From the NCBI RefSeq assembly GCF_030581005.1, contig NZ_JAUQSX010000017.1:58214-122213 (forward strand): a stretch of DNA of 64,000 nt. Direction: 5' to 3'. Source of the DNA: Hymenobacter mellowenesis. GTDB taxonomy: Bacteria; Bacteroidota; Bacteroidia; Cytophagales; Hymenobacteraceae. How positions within the stretch are numbered: the first letter of the stretch is position 1; each line of letters opens with the position of its first letter. This document shows positions 52,959-59,906 of the stretch, in pieces. Below the pieces are notes generated by a model that was not told the DNA's origin, searched no databases, and worked only from the letters and a program-made list of their open reading frames with translations. The position numbers and the translations under genes are program-made.

Positions 52959-53966
52959 ATGCACGCCCTCCAACTCGACGCCATCAACCAGCCCGCGGCC
53001 GTCCGCGAAATTCCCACACCTACGCCCGAACCGGGCGAAATCCTGGTCCGGCTCCACGCCGCTGCCCTTAATCACCGCGACGTCTGGATTCAGAAGGGCC
53101 AGTACGGCGGCATCAAGCTGCCCTGCACGCTCGGGGCCGACGGCGCCGGCGAAGTAGCTGCTCACGGCGCCGGCGTGTCCGCCAATGCGCCCGCCGCGGG
53201 CGCCCGCGTGCTTATCTATCCCGGCCTGCGCTGGGGGCACAACCCTAAATCTCAGGCCAAAGATTTCGTAGTGTTGGGCATGCCCGACCCCGGCACCTTT
53301 GCCGAGTACATCACGCTGCCTGCCGAATACATCCGGCCGCTGCCCGCGCACCTCAGCTTCGAGCAGGGCGCAGCGTTGCCGCTGGGCGGCCTCACTGCCT
53401 ACCGGGCCGCCTTCGCGCGCGCGCAGGTGCAGGCCGGTGAGCGGGTGCTGGTGACGGGCATCGGCGGCGGGGTGGCGCTGCTGGCCGCGCAATTCTGTGC
53501 CGCCCGTGGGGCCGAGGTTTGGGTGACGTCCAGCTCGGAAGAGAAAATTGCCCGAGCCAGGGAACTGGGCGCCAAAGGGGGCATCAATTACAACACCGAG
53601 AACTGGGTGAAAACCCTCATTCAGCAAGCCGGCGGTCCGTTCGATGTCATCATCGACAGCGCCGCCGGGGCCGCCTTCAACGCCCTGCTCGATGCCGCCG
53701 CGCCGGGCGGGCGCATTGTGTTCTACGGTGGCACGCTGGGCAATATCCCCGACATGCCGCCCGCCAAAATCTTTTGGAAGCAGCTCAGCATCCTGGGCTC
53801 CACCATGGGCTCGCCACAAGATTTCGACGACATGCTGGCACTGGTGTCGGAAAAGCAAATCGTGCCAGTGGTGGATGAAGTATTTCCGCTGGCCAAGGGC
53901 GAAGCCGCCTTGCGCCGCATGGATGCCGGGGCGCAGTTTGGTAAAATTGTGCTGAAAATCAGTTAA
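52959..53966 (+). CDS. Zinc-independent quinone oxidoreductase-like MDR protein
   Basis: 335 residues from ATG at 52959; the 16-residue upstream extension lies in the repeat. MDR-fold: an N-terminal GroES-like domain (GEILVRLHAAALNHRDVWI, GADGAGEVAAHG) and a Rossmann domain with VLVTGIGGGVALLAAQFCAARGAEVWVTSSSEEK, where the serines after the second strand suggest NADPH. The Cys/His/Glu zinc set of alcohol dehydrogenases is absent, as in quinone oxidoreductases. It probably reduces quinones or enones with NADPH in the cytoplasm. It is downstream of the rhomboid gene on the same strand. Substrate not deducible. Confidence 0.9.
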   Translation: MHALQLDAINQPAAVREIPTPTPEPGEILVRLHAAALNHRDVWIQKGQYGGIKLPCTLGADGAGEVAAHGAGVSANAPAAGARVLIYPGLRWGHNPKSQAKDFVVLGMPDPGTFAEYITLPAEYIRPLPAHLSFEQGAALPLGGLTAYRAAFARAQVQAGERVLVTGIGGGVALLAAQFCAARGAEVWVTSSSEEKIARARELGAKGGINYNTENWVKTLIQQAGGPFDVIIDSAAGAAFNALLDAAAPGGRIVFYGGTLGNIPDMPPAKIFWKQLSILGSTMGSPQDFDDMLALVSEKQIVPVVDEVFPLAKGEAALRRMDAGAQFGKIVLKIS

Positions 53967-54051
53967 TACTTCTGGATTGAAAACTATGCTATAAGTAACT
54001 GGTATTCAGATTGAATAATATGACTGAAAAGAGGCGTTTGAGGAATGAAAA

Positions 54052-54102
54052 GGCCGGTTGTTTGGTTAATACAGCAAGCCGTAGATAACCAAACAACCGG
54101 CC
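54052..54102. promoter_or_regulatory. 17-bp perfect hairpin directly upstream of the gene at 54113
   Basis: Arms GGCCGGTTGTTTGGTTA (54052-54068) and complement (54086-54102), 17-nt loop, followed by CGTTTTCC and the ATG at 54113. It may be a terminator for the oxidoreductase transcript or a leader structure limiting translation of the next gene. Confidence 0.6.
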
Positions 54103-54112
54103 CGTTTTCCAG

Positions 54113-54388
54113 ATGAAATCTGCCGCCCAATACCTCGAAGGTCATGTGTTTGAAGCCCGCCGCCCGCGCCGTGAATTGCAGCCGGTGGTGGCTCACGCCG
54201 ATGCCGTGCAAGCCATTGAGCAAGCGCTGGCCGACGCCGAAAAATACCGCTACCTGTTGATGCGCGCCCTGCGCCACCACGACGCGCCTGCCGCCAGCCC
54301 CGCGCCCGCCCGCCTGGCCGACATTCGGCCCGCCTTCCCCACCACCGAGGCGCCGGTGCTGCCCATGTATCCGGCCCTGGCTGCGTAA
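54113..54388 (+). CDS. Small hypothetical protein
   Basis: 91 residues, ATG at 54113. Soluble, helical, Ala/Arg/His-rich (MKSAAQYLEGHVFEARRPRR ... AIEQALADAEKYRYLLMRALRHH) with a Pro/Ala tail ending PMYPALAA; no signal peptide. No family recognised. Support comes from a proper start after the 54052 hairpin, a coherent composition and an intrinsic terminator 20 nt after the stop. An antisense frame (53984-54403) seems noise. Confidence 0.62.
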   Translation: MKSAAQYLEGHVFEARRPRRELQPVVAHADAVQAIEQALADAEKYRYLLMRALRHHDAPAASPAPARLADIRPAFPTTEAPVLPMYPALAA

Positions 54389-54409
54389 TACAAGTGACTT
54401 CAAATCACG

Positions 54410-54440
54410 AAGCCGCTTCCATCTGGGAGCGGCTTTTTTG
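54410..54440 (+). terminator. Intrinsic terminator
   Basis: Stem AAGCCGCTTCC/GGAGCGGCTT with an ATCTG loop and six T. Confidence 0.9.
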
Positions 54441-54508
54441 TGCTACTTGCTTTGGCTTAGGCCCAACAGGGCATTAATTATCCACTAATGCACTGGGGGA
54501 GGCAGGCG

Positions 54509-55945
54509 TTACTTCGGCTTTACTCTTTGCGCCAGTTCCCGCGCCAGCTCAGCGGCCTGCTGCCGCAGCTCCGGCACGGCCGTCGACTCAAAATACGCCG
54601 GCCGCCGGCTGGGGCCGAGGGTGAAGAGCGTGGCCGAAACCCGGCCGTCGGCGCCGCGCAGCGCGCCGTGCTCATCGGTGAGCAGGCCCAGGCCCAGCGG
54701 GTCGGCGGCGAGGTGATCTTTGTCGCGCAGGCTCATCACCAGCGGGTCGGCAATGCGGCCATAGTCGAGCAGCGGGCCGGCGCAGCACACCACGTGCTGG
54801 GCCGTGAGCCACTCGCCCGCGCCGTTTCGCGGGCCGATGCGCACACGCAGCAAGGGGCCTTCGGGCACAATTTCGCGCACCGTGCCCACGCGCAGCTGCA
54901 CCAGCCCGGTGGCCGTGAGGCGGGCCAGGGCCGCCGTGTTCTGCGGCGGGCTGCGGTGCCGGGCCACCGCCCACAAGCCGGCCAGGTGCCGCAGGAAGCG
55001 TTGCTGCTCGGCCAGCGGCCAGGCCGCCCAAATCCGGCCCAGGTTCGGTCGTAGCGAATCCAGCACTGGCTGCCAGCCAATGCCCTGCGCCGCCGCAGCC
55101 CGCAGGTGCCGCTTGAAAATGGCCAGTACGCCCGCCACGGTGGTTTCGGCCGCCAGTTCGGGGTAAAAGTTGGGGTAGGGTGCGGCCACCGGGCCGTGGG
55201 CGCTGGGCCAGCGGCCGTGCCGGGCCACCACCGTGGCAGAGGCGCGGTGGCCGTCGTGGTGCAGAGCCAGCAGCACGTCCACCGCCGTCAGGCCCGAGCC
55301 GATGAGCAGCACCGAGTCGTCGGGCCCGATGCGGCGGATGTTGCCGGTGGCCCAGGGGTCGGCGTGGTAGCCGGGGTGGTGCAGGTAGCGGTGGTCGGGC
55401 CCGGCCGGCGGCGGCGGCGGGAAGTTGCCCAGGGCCAGCACCACGATGTCGCTCCGCAACTCGGTGCCGTCGGCCAGCAGCACCTTGCGCTGGCCCGAGG
55501 GCAGGAGCGGGGCCGCCACGGCCCGGGTATTGTGCCAGAGGATGCGCGGCGCGGCAGCGGTGGGCGCCAGCGCCGCGCTCAGTTCTTCGTGCAGATAGCG
55601 GCCGAAGGTGGTGCGGGGTGCGAAATCGGGCACGCCGTCGACGCTTTCGGGCTGGTTTTTTAGCCAATCGGCGAAATGGCTGGGCGCGTCGGGGTAGAGG
55701 CTCAGCGCGCCGGGCCTCACGTTGAGCAGATATTCGGGCCGGCGGGCGCTGTAGGCCAGACCCGGGCCAGGTGCCTCCCGCGGCTCAATGAGGTGAATTT
55801 CAGCGTTTCGCAGCGCCGGTTGCTGCCGCAGCTGGAGCACCAGCGCCGTGCCCGCGAAGCCGCCGCCCACAACGGTAATAACGGGACGGGCGGAGGGAGT
55901 CACGGGCGGAATTGGGAATGTTTGAGTGGAATTAGGGAACGTCAT
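54509..55945 (-). CDS. FAD/NAD(P)-binding protein (NAD_binding_9 type)
   Basis: 478 residues if the ATG at 55945 is used. An N-terminal dinucleotide-binding GGGFAGTAL motif (about 27-35) is followed by EPREAPGPGLAYSARRPEYLLNVRPG, the signature of the large FAD-NAD(P)-binding proteins related to E. coli YdhS/HI0933-like oxidoreductases. A second ALGNFPPPPP block and an IGSGLTAVDVLLAL Rossmann motif lie mid-protein. Reaction unknown. Start-site oddity: ATGACGTTC at 55945 is the end of an R-repeat, so the first codons come from the element. A GTG at 55903, in front of TPSARPVITVVGGG, could be the ancestral start. Confidence 0.85.
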   Translation of the reverse strand: MTFPNSTQTFPIPPVTPSARPVITVVGGGFAGTALVLQLRQQPALRNAEIHLIEPREAPGPGLAYSARRPEYLLNVRPGALSLYPDAPSHFADWLKNQPESVDGVPDFAPRTTFGRYLHEELSAALAPTAAAPRILWHNTRAVAAPLLPSGQRKVLLADGTELRSDIVVLALGNFPPPPPAGPDHRYLHHPGYHADPWATGNIRRIGPDDSVLLIGSGLTAVDVLLALHHDGHRASATVVARHGRWPSAHGPVAAPYPNFYPELAAETTVAGVLAIFKRHLRAAAAQGIGWQPVLDSLRPNLGRIWAAWPLAEQQRFLRHLAGLWAVARHRSPPQNTAALARLTATGLVQLRVGTVREIVPEGPLLRVRIGPRNGAGEWLTAQHVVCCAGPLLDYGRIADPLVMSLRDKDHLAADPLGLGLLTDEHGALRGADGRVSATLFTLGPSRRPAYFESTAVPELRQQAAELARELAQRVKPK

Positions 55946-56043
55946 GCTGAGCGCAGCCGAAGCATCTCTACCGCAATAGTAAATCCTCTCGACTGGATTA
56001 GTAGCGCGGTAGAGATGCTTCGGCTGCGCTCAGCATGACATTC
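55937..56043. repeat. R-family inverted repeat overlapping a gene start
   Basis: Arms 55937-55974 and 56006-56043 pair with one mismatch (ATGACATTC). The loop has the conserved TCGACTGGATTA core. On the minus strand the left arm supplies the start codon of the 54509-55945 gene. Confidence 0.95.
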
Positions 56044-56075
56044 TCAATATCTCAGCACAATGGTAAGCACAGTTG

Positions 56076-57044
56076 TTACATGTACCGGCCCGGCACCAAG
56101 TAGTTCTGCACGTAGTCCTGAATGCCGTCTTCCAGCCGCGTAAATGGCTGCTCGTAGCCAATACTCTTGAGCTTGTCCATATTGGCCTCGGTGAAGTACT
56201 GGTACTTGTCGCGGATGTCTTCGGGCGTGTCCTTAAAGCGAATATCGGCTGGCTGGCCGAGGGCCTGGAAGGTGTTCAACGCTAAATCGAGGAAGGTGCG
56301 GGCCTGGCCGCTGCCCAGGTTGTAGATGCCGGAGTGCGTGCGGTGGTTCAGCAGGAAGAAGCATACTTCGGCCACGTCCTTCACGTACACAAAATCGCGC
56401 ATCTGGCCGCCGTCGGTGTAGTCGGGGTTGTGCGACTTGAACAGCGTCATCGAGCCCGTCTGCTGAATCTGATGGAAAGCGTGGAATATTACCGAAGCCA
56501 TGCGGCCCTTGTGGTACTCGTTGGGGCCGTACACGTTGAAAAACTTCAGGCCCGCCCAGAAATACGGCTTTTCTTCCTGCTCCAGCGCCCAGTTGTCGAA
56601 GTCGTTCTTCGAGTCGCCGTAGGGGTTCAGCGGGCGGTAGAGCGGGAACAGGGCCTCGTCGGTATCGGTGTAGCCCAGGGTGCCGTCGCCGTAGGTGGCG
56701 GCCGAGGAGGCGTACACCAGCGGCAAGTTGTACTTCACGCAGGCCTGCCACATCTGCTTGGAATAGTTGAGGTTGAGCAGGTCGAACACGGCCGGGTCCA
56801 TCTCCGTGGTGTCGGTGCGGGCGCCGAGGTGGAAGATGAACTCCACCTGCTCGTGATTGGCGTCGAGCCACTCGAAAAACGTTTCGCGGTCGACGTACTC
56901 GCGCAGCTTTTTGCCCTCGATGTTGGGCAGCTTCTTTTCAACCGAAAAATTATCCACCACGACCACGTCGTTGAAATTGGCGGCGTTGAGGCGGGAAACA
57001 AGGCAGCTGGCAATGAAGCCGGCCGCGCCGGTGACTACTATCAT
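56076..57044 (-). CDS. hldD: ADP-L-glycero-D-manno-heptose 6-epimerase
   Basis: 322 residues, normal length. Extended SDR fold: TGAAGFIASC (5-14) for NADP, FHLGARTDTTE, YASSAATYG (111-119) and catalytic YGDSK (Y142, K146). The block FFNVYGPNEYHKGRMASV is specific to HldD within the SDR family. It epimerises ADP-D-glycero-D-manno-heptose at C6, supplying heptose for the lipopolysaccharide core. A TACCTTTG promoter element on the minus strand at 57067-57074 and an R-repeat just upstream give it its own transcript. Confidence 0.94.
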   Translation of the reverse strand: MIVVTGAAGFIASCLVSRLNAANFNDVVVVDNFSVEKKLPNIEGKKLREYVDRETFFEWLDANHEQVEFIFHLGARTDTTEMDPAVFDLLNLNYSKQMWQACVKYNLPLVYASSAATYGDGTLGYTDTDEALFPLYRPLNPYGDSKNDFDNWALEQEEKPYFWAGLKFFNVYGPNEYHKGRMASVIFHAFHQIQQTGSMTLFKSHNPDYTDGGQMRDFVYVKDVAEVCFFLLNHRTHSGIYNLGSGQARTFLDLALNTFQALGQPADIRFKDTPEDIRDKYQYFTEANMDKLKSIGYEQPFTRLEDGIQDYVQNYLVPGRYM

Positions 57045-57066
57045 GAGGCGTGGGTTTGGAACGGGG

Positions 57067-57074
57067 CAAAGGTA
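57067..57074 (-). promoter_or_regulatory. -7 element TACCTTTG for hldD
   Basis: Exact TAnnTTTG match on the minus strand, 22 nt upstream of the ATG at 57044. Confidence 0.55.
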
Positions 57075-57087
57075 GGGGACTAGAAAA

Positions 57088-57195
57088 AGAACGTCATGCC
57101 GAGCGCAGCGAAGCCTCTTTACCGCAATGGTATATGCTGTCGATTGGATTGCGTTGCGCGGTAAAGAGGCTTCGCTGCGCTCGGCATGACGTTCT
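57088..57195. repeat. R-family inverted repeat (CCGAGC/CCTCTTTACC subtype) between divergent promoters
   Basis: 38-bp arms 57088-57125 and 57158-57195 are exact reverse complements. The loop has GTCGATTGGATT. It sits between the two -7 elements at 57067 and 57226, where it must overlap or flank the upstream parts of both promoters. Confidence 0.96.
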
Positions 57196-57225
57196 ACTGA
57201 ATCCCCGTGGCCTGATTCCCGGGGC

Positions 57226-57233
57226 TACCTTTG
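57226..57233 (+). promoter_or_regulatory. -7 element TACCTTTG immediately before an ATG
   Basis: Exact TAnnTTTG match ending 4 nt before the start codon at 57238, so transcription would begin at or beside the A of ATG. Confidence 0.5.
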
Positions 57234-57237
57234 CCGC

Positions 57238-58167
57238 ATGCGTTTTCTGTTGCTGCTTTTACCGCTGGCGTGGCTGGCAAGTTGCCAGTCCGATTCAAAA
57301 CCCGCCGCCCCCGTGGTCGTGCACGATGGCCTGGGCCGCGCCCTCACGCTGCCCGCGCACCCGCGCCGCGTGCTGGCTCTGGCCCCCAGCATGACCGAAA
57401 TGCTTTACGCCGTGGCCGATACCGCCACCATCGTGGCCCGCTGCCCGCAGGACAATTTTCCCGCCACGGTACTGAGTAAACCCGTCGTCAACAACTACCC
57501 GCTCGACATGGAGCGCCTCGTCACGATGAAGCCCGACGTGGTATTCACCGTCGAAGGCATCACCTCCGTCGACGACGCCAAGCGCCTACAGGACTTGGGC
57601 ATTCCGGTGTATTACATGCGTTTCCGCAAGGTGGAAGACGTTTTCACGGGCCTGGAGGAGTTGGGCCGCCTGCTCGGCCGCGAAGCGCAAGGCCACCGTG
57701 TGGCCGACTCGCTGCGTCAACGCCTCAAATTGCTCGCCAGCCCACCAGCTCACGAAAACACCAACCTGCCGAAAGTGCTGGCCATCACCTGGCAGGACCC
57801 TATTTATTGCTACGGCCAAAACACACTTTTTACCGACGAAATTGACCTCGCCGGCGGGCGAAACGCTGTGACGGAAACCTTCCCGCAGCCCTACCCGGCC
57901 CTCACCCGCGAGTACATCCTCAAGCTGAACCCCGACGTGCTGCTCGGCGGCAGCTTCGAGAAGTTGGATAGTACCTTTTTCAAGAACTATCCCGAGCTGA
58001 AGCGCATCAAGGCCTACCAAACCCGCCGCGTCTTCGCTATCACCGGCAACCTGATGGAACGGCCGGGGCCGCGCGTAGTCGAATCGGTGCGCGAATTGCA
58101 GGGGCTGCTACGGAGTCAAACGAACGTCATGTCGAGCGCCGCCGAGACATTTCGCGTGCCGAAGTAA
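57238..58167 (+). CDS. BtuF/FecB-like ABC transporter substrate-binding lipoprotein with repeat-derived C-terminus
   Basis: 309 residues. Lipoprotein signal MRFLLLLLPLAWLASC (Cys 16). Two-lobed helical-backbone binding protein: PRRVLALAPSMTEMLYAVAD, then NYPLDMERLVTMKPDVVFTVEG, characteristic of the cobalamin/siderophore/heme group (PF01497). It delivers ligand to the FecCD-type permease encoded next. The ATPase gene is not adjacent. Oddity: the last roughly 14 residues (NVMSSAAETFRVPK) and the stop codon are read from the left arm and loop of an R-type repeat at 58122-58232, so the native 3' end has been replaced or extended. The lobes themselves appear complete. Confidence 0.9.
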   Translation: MRFLLLLLPLAWLASCQSDSKPAAPVVVHDGLGRALTLPAHPRRVLALAPSMTEMLYAVADTATIVARCPQDNFPATVLSKPVVNNYPLDMERLVTMKPDVVFTVEGITSVDDAKRLQDLGIPVYYMRFRKVEDVFTGLEELGRLLGREAQGHRVADSLRQRLKLLASPPAHENTNLPKVLAITWQDPIYCYGQNTLFTDEIDLAGGRNAVTETFPQPYPALTREYILKLNPDVLLGGSFEKLDSTFFKNYPELKRIKAYQTRRVFAITGNLMERPGPRVVESVRELQGLLRSQTNVMSSAAETFRVPK

Positions 58168-58232
58168 TCCAACCGCCAGCAAAAGAATTACTACCCCACG
58201 CAAGATGTCTCGGCAAGCTCGACATGACGTTC
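58122..58232. repeat. R-family inverted repeat (GTCGAGC subtype) overlapping a gene's 3' end
   Basis: Arms 58122-58152 and 58202-58232, a few mismatches (GCGCCGCCGAGAC against GTCTCGGCAAGC). The left arm is translated as the C-terminus of the binding protein; the stop codon TAA lies in the loop. Confidence 0.92.
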
Positions 58233-58278
58233 TTACCGCGACGTTCTTCGGCTTGACGTACTTCCATTCCGTTCCTTC

Positions 58279-59280
58279 TTGAAATCCCAACGCCCGCTTT
58301 TCTGGCTATTAACCGGCCTGGCTCTGGTGCTGGTGCTGCTGGTGCTGGGCCTGCGGGTGGGCAGCTACACCACGTCGTATAGCTTCATCCTGAACACTTT
58401 CCGGCACTACGACCCCGCCGACCCCGCCCAGCTGGTGCTGGTGCAGCTGCGGCTGCCGCGCCTGCTGCTGGCGCTGCTGGCCGGCGCCAGCCTGGCCGTG
58501 AGCGGCTACCTGCTCCAAACCCTCGTCACTAACCCGCTGGCCGACCCGTACCTGCTGGGCACGGCCTCGGGAGCGTCATTGGGCGCCATTGCTTCTTATG
58601 TGCTGGTGCCTTCGCTCACCGTCATGGGCGTGTATCTGCCGCCGGTGGCGGCGCTGGCGGGTGCGTTTGGGGCCACGCTGCTGGTGGTGGCGCTGGGCAC
58701 CCGGCGCGGGCGCATTTTGCCGGCGCCGCTGCTGCTGGCGGGCGTGGCGGTGGGGGCGCTGGCGTCGGCCGTGGGCAGCCTGCTCACCTTCCTGGCCTCG
58801 CCCGAGGGCAGCCTGCGTAGCGTGGTGTTCTGGGCCTTTGGCAGCTTCGAACGGGCCGGCTGGAGCGTGCTGCCCTACCCGACGGCGGCGCTGGCCATCA
58901 GCCTGGTGGTGCTGGCCTTCATGCAGAAAGACCTGAATTTGCTACTGCTGGGGGAGGAGCGGGCCGCCGCCCTAGGCCTGCCGGTGGCGCGGCGGCGCTG
59001 GTTGCTGGTGGGGCTGGCGGCCGGCCTCACGGGGGGCGTGGTGGCGCTGTGCGGGCCGGTGGGCTTCGTGGGTTTGCTGGTGCCGCACCTCACGCGCGGG
59101 CTGCTGGGCACCACGGGCCGGCTCAATCTGCTGTTTTGCGCAGTGCTGGGCGGGGGCTTTTTGCTGGCCTGCGACCTGCTGGCCCGGCTGCTCTACCCGC
59201 CGGCCGGGCTGCCGGTGGGCTTGGTCACGGCCCTGTTCGGGGTACCCTTCTTCGTATATTTGCTGCGGAAAACCACTTAG
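58279..59280 (+). CDS. FecCD-family ABC transporter permease
   Basis: 333 residues, TTG start (no in-frame ATG precedes the first helix). About ten transmembrane helices with the family's LRLPRLLLALLAGASLAVSGYLLQTLVTNPLADPYLLGTASGA region, 'GSF' before ERAGW, and GPVGFVGLLVPHLTRGLLG, the EAA-like loop that contacts the ATPase. Moves vitamin B12, heme or Fe-siderophore across the inner membrane. The upstream gene encodes its binding protein; no ATPase gene follows, so that subunit is encoded elsewhere. A V-family repeat starts at the base after the stop. Confidence 0.93.
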   Translation: MKSQRPLFWLLTGLALVLVLLVLGLRVGSYTTSYSFILNTFRHYDPADPAQLVLVQLRLPRLLLALLAGASLAVSGYLLQTLVTNPLADPYLLGTASGASLGAIASYVLVPSLTVMGVYLPPVAALAGAFGATLLVVALGTRRGRILPAPLLLAGVAVGALASAVGSLLTFLASPEGSLRSVVFWAFGSFERAGWSVLPYPTAALAISLVVLAFMQKDLNLLLLGEERAAALGLPVARRRWLLVGLAAGLTGGVVALCGPVGFVGLLVPHLTRGLLGTTGRLNLLFCAVLGGGFLLACDLLARLLYPPAGLPVGLVTALFGVPFFVYLLRKTT

Positions 59281-59363
59281 TTGTCGGTTGTTAGTTGTCA
59301 GTTGTTAGGAACATGCGACCTCCTATTAAGACTAACAACGGACAACTAACAACTGACAACTAG
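59281..59363. repeat. V-family inverted repeat filling the whole gap
   Basis: Arms (59281-59309 and 59330-59363) of GTTGTTAGTTGTC-type units pair with about two mismatches. It begins immediately after the TAG of the permease gene and ends 1 nt before the next ATG at 59365. Confidence 0.92.
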
Positions 59364-59364
59364 A

Positions 59365-59781
59365 ATGATATACATCAGCCGCCAGGAACATTTCAACGCC
59401 GCCCACAAGCTCTACAACCCCAAGTGGAGCGAGGAGCGCAACCGCGAAGTGTTCGGCCCCTGCGCCAATACCAACTGGCACGGCCACAACTACGACCTCA
59501 TCGTGACGGTGAAGGGCGAACCCGACCCCGAAACCGGCTTCGTGGTCGACCTCAAGGCCTTGTCCGACCTGCTGCGCGAACACATCACCGAGCAGGTCGA
59601 CCACAAAAACCTTAACCTCGACGTGCCCTTCATGGCCGGCCAGATGGCCAGCACCGAAAACCTGGCCATCGCCTTCTGGCAAATTCTGGAGCGCGAGCTG
59701 CCCGCCATCACCCAGGCCCGGCTGCACTGCGTAAAGCTCTACGAAACGCCGCGCAACTTCGTGGAATACTACGGCGGCTAG
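59365..59781 (+). CDS. 6-carboxytetrahydropterin synthase/6-pyruvoyltetrahydropterin synthase (QueD-like)
   Basis: 138 residues, normal length. Zinc ligands H14 (FNAAHKL), H39 and H41 (NWHGHNY) with catalytic Cys33 (FGPCANT) and a later Asp/His/Glu set (VDHKNLNLD, STENLA, ETPRNF). T-fold enzyme that converts 7,8-dihydroneopterin triphosphate: QueD makes 6-carboxy-tetrahydropterin for queuosine, PTPS makes 6-pyruvoyl-tetrahydropterin. The C-x(5)-HGHNY form fits either; I cannot separate them. Its gene is tucked between two AT-rich inverted repeats. Confidence 0.92.
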   Translation: MIYISRQEHFNAAHKLYNPKWSEERNREVFGPCANTNWHGHNYDLIVTVKGEPDPETGFVVDLKALSDLLREHITEQVDHKNLNLDVPFMAGQMASTENLAIAFWQILERELPAITQARLHCVKLYETPRNFVEYYGG

Positions 59782-59785
59782 AAGT

Positions 59786-59901
59786 CATTTAACATTTATC
59801 AATTAACATTTAACAGATGTTGATTGCCGCGCTTGCGCCGGCCGAAAATACCCCATGCGGAGACGGCTGAATGTTAAATGTTAAATGATAATTGTTAAAT
59901 G
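59786..59901. repeat. W-family AT-rich inverted repeat
   Basis: Arms 59786-59815 and 59872-59901 of TTAACATTTA-type units pair with few mismatches; the inner loop is GC-rich. It fills the gap and ends 5 nt before the lpxB ATG. Confidence 0.9.
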
Positions 59902-59906
59902 AAAGA

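Noticed and set aside
53984..54403. Minus-strand frame opposite the small protein at 54113
   Set aside because: It runs through the 54052 hairpin and the terminator side of the plus-strand gene and has no recognisable features.
58279..59280. Uptake locus considered truncated because no ATPase gene follows
   Set aside because: The permease is full length with a normal stop, and separate location of the ATPase gene is common.
2103..59901. Hairpins considered as ordinary intrinsic terminators
   Set aside because: Most lack T-runs, some lie in divergent gaps upstream of both genes or within operons, and several adjoin a true terminator. A secondary terminator effect is still possible.
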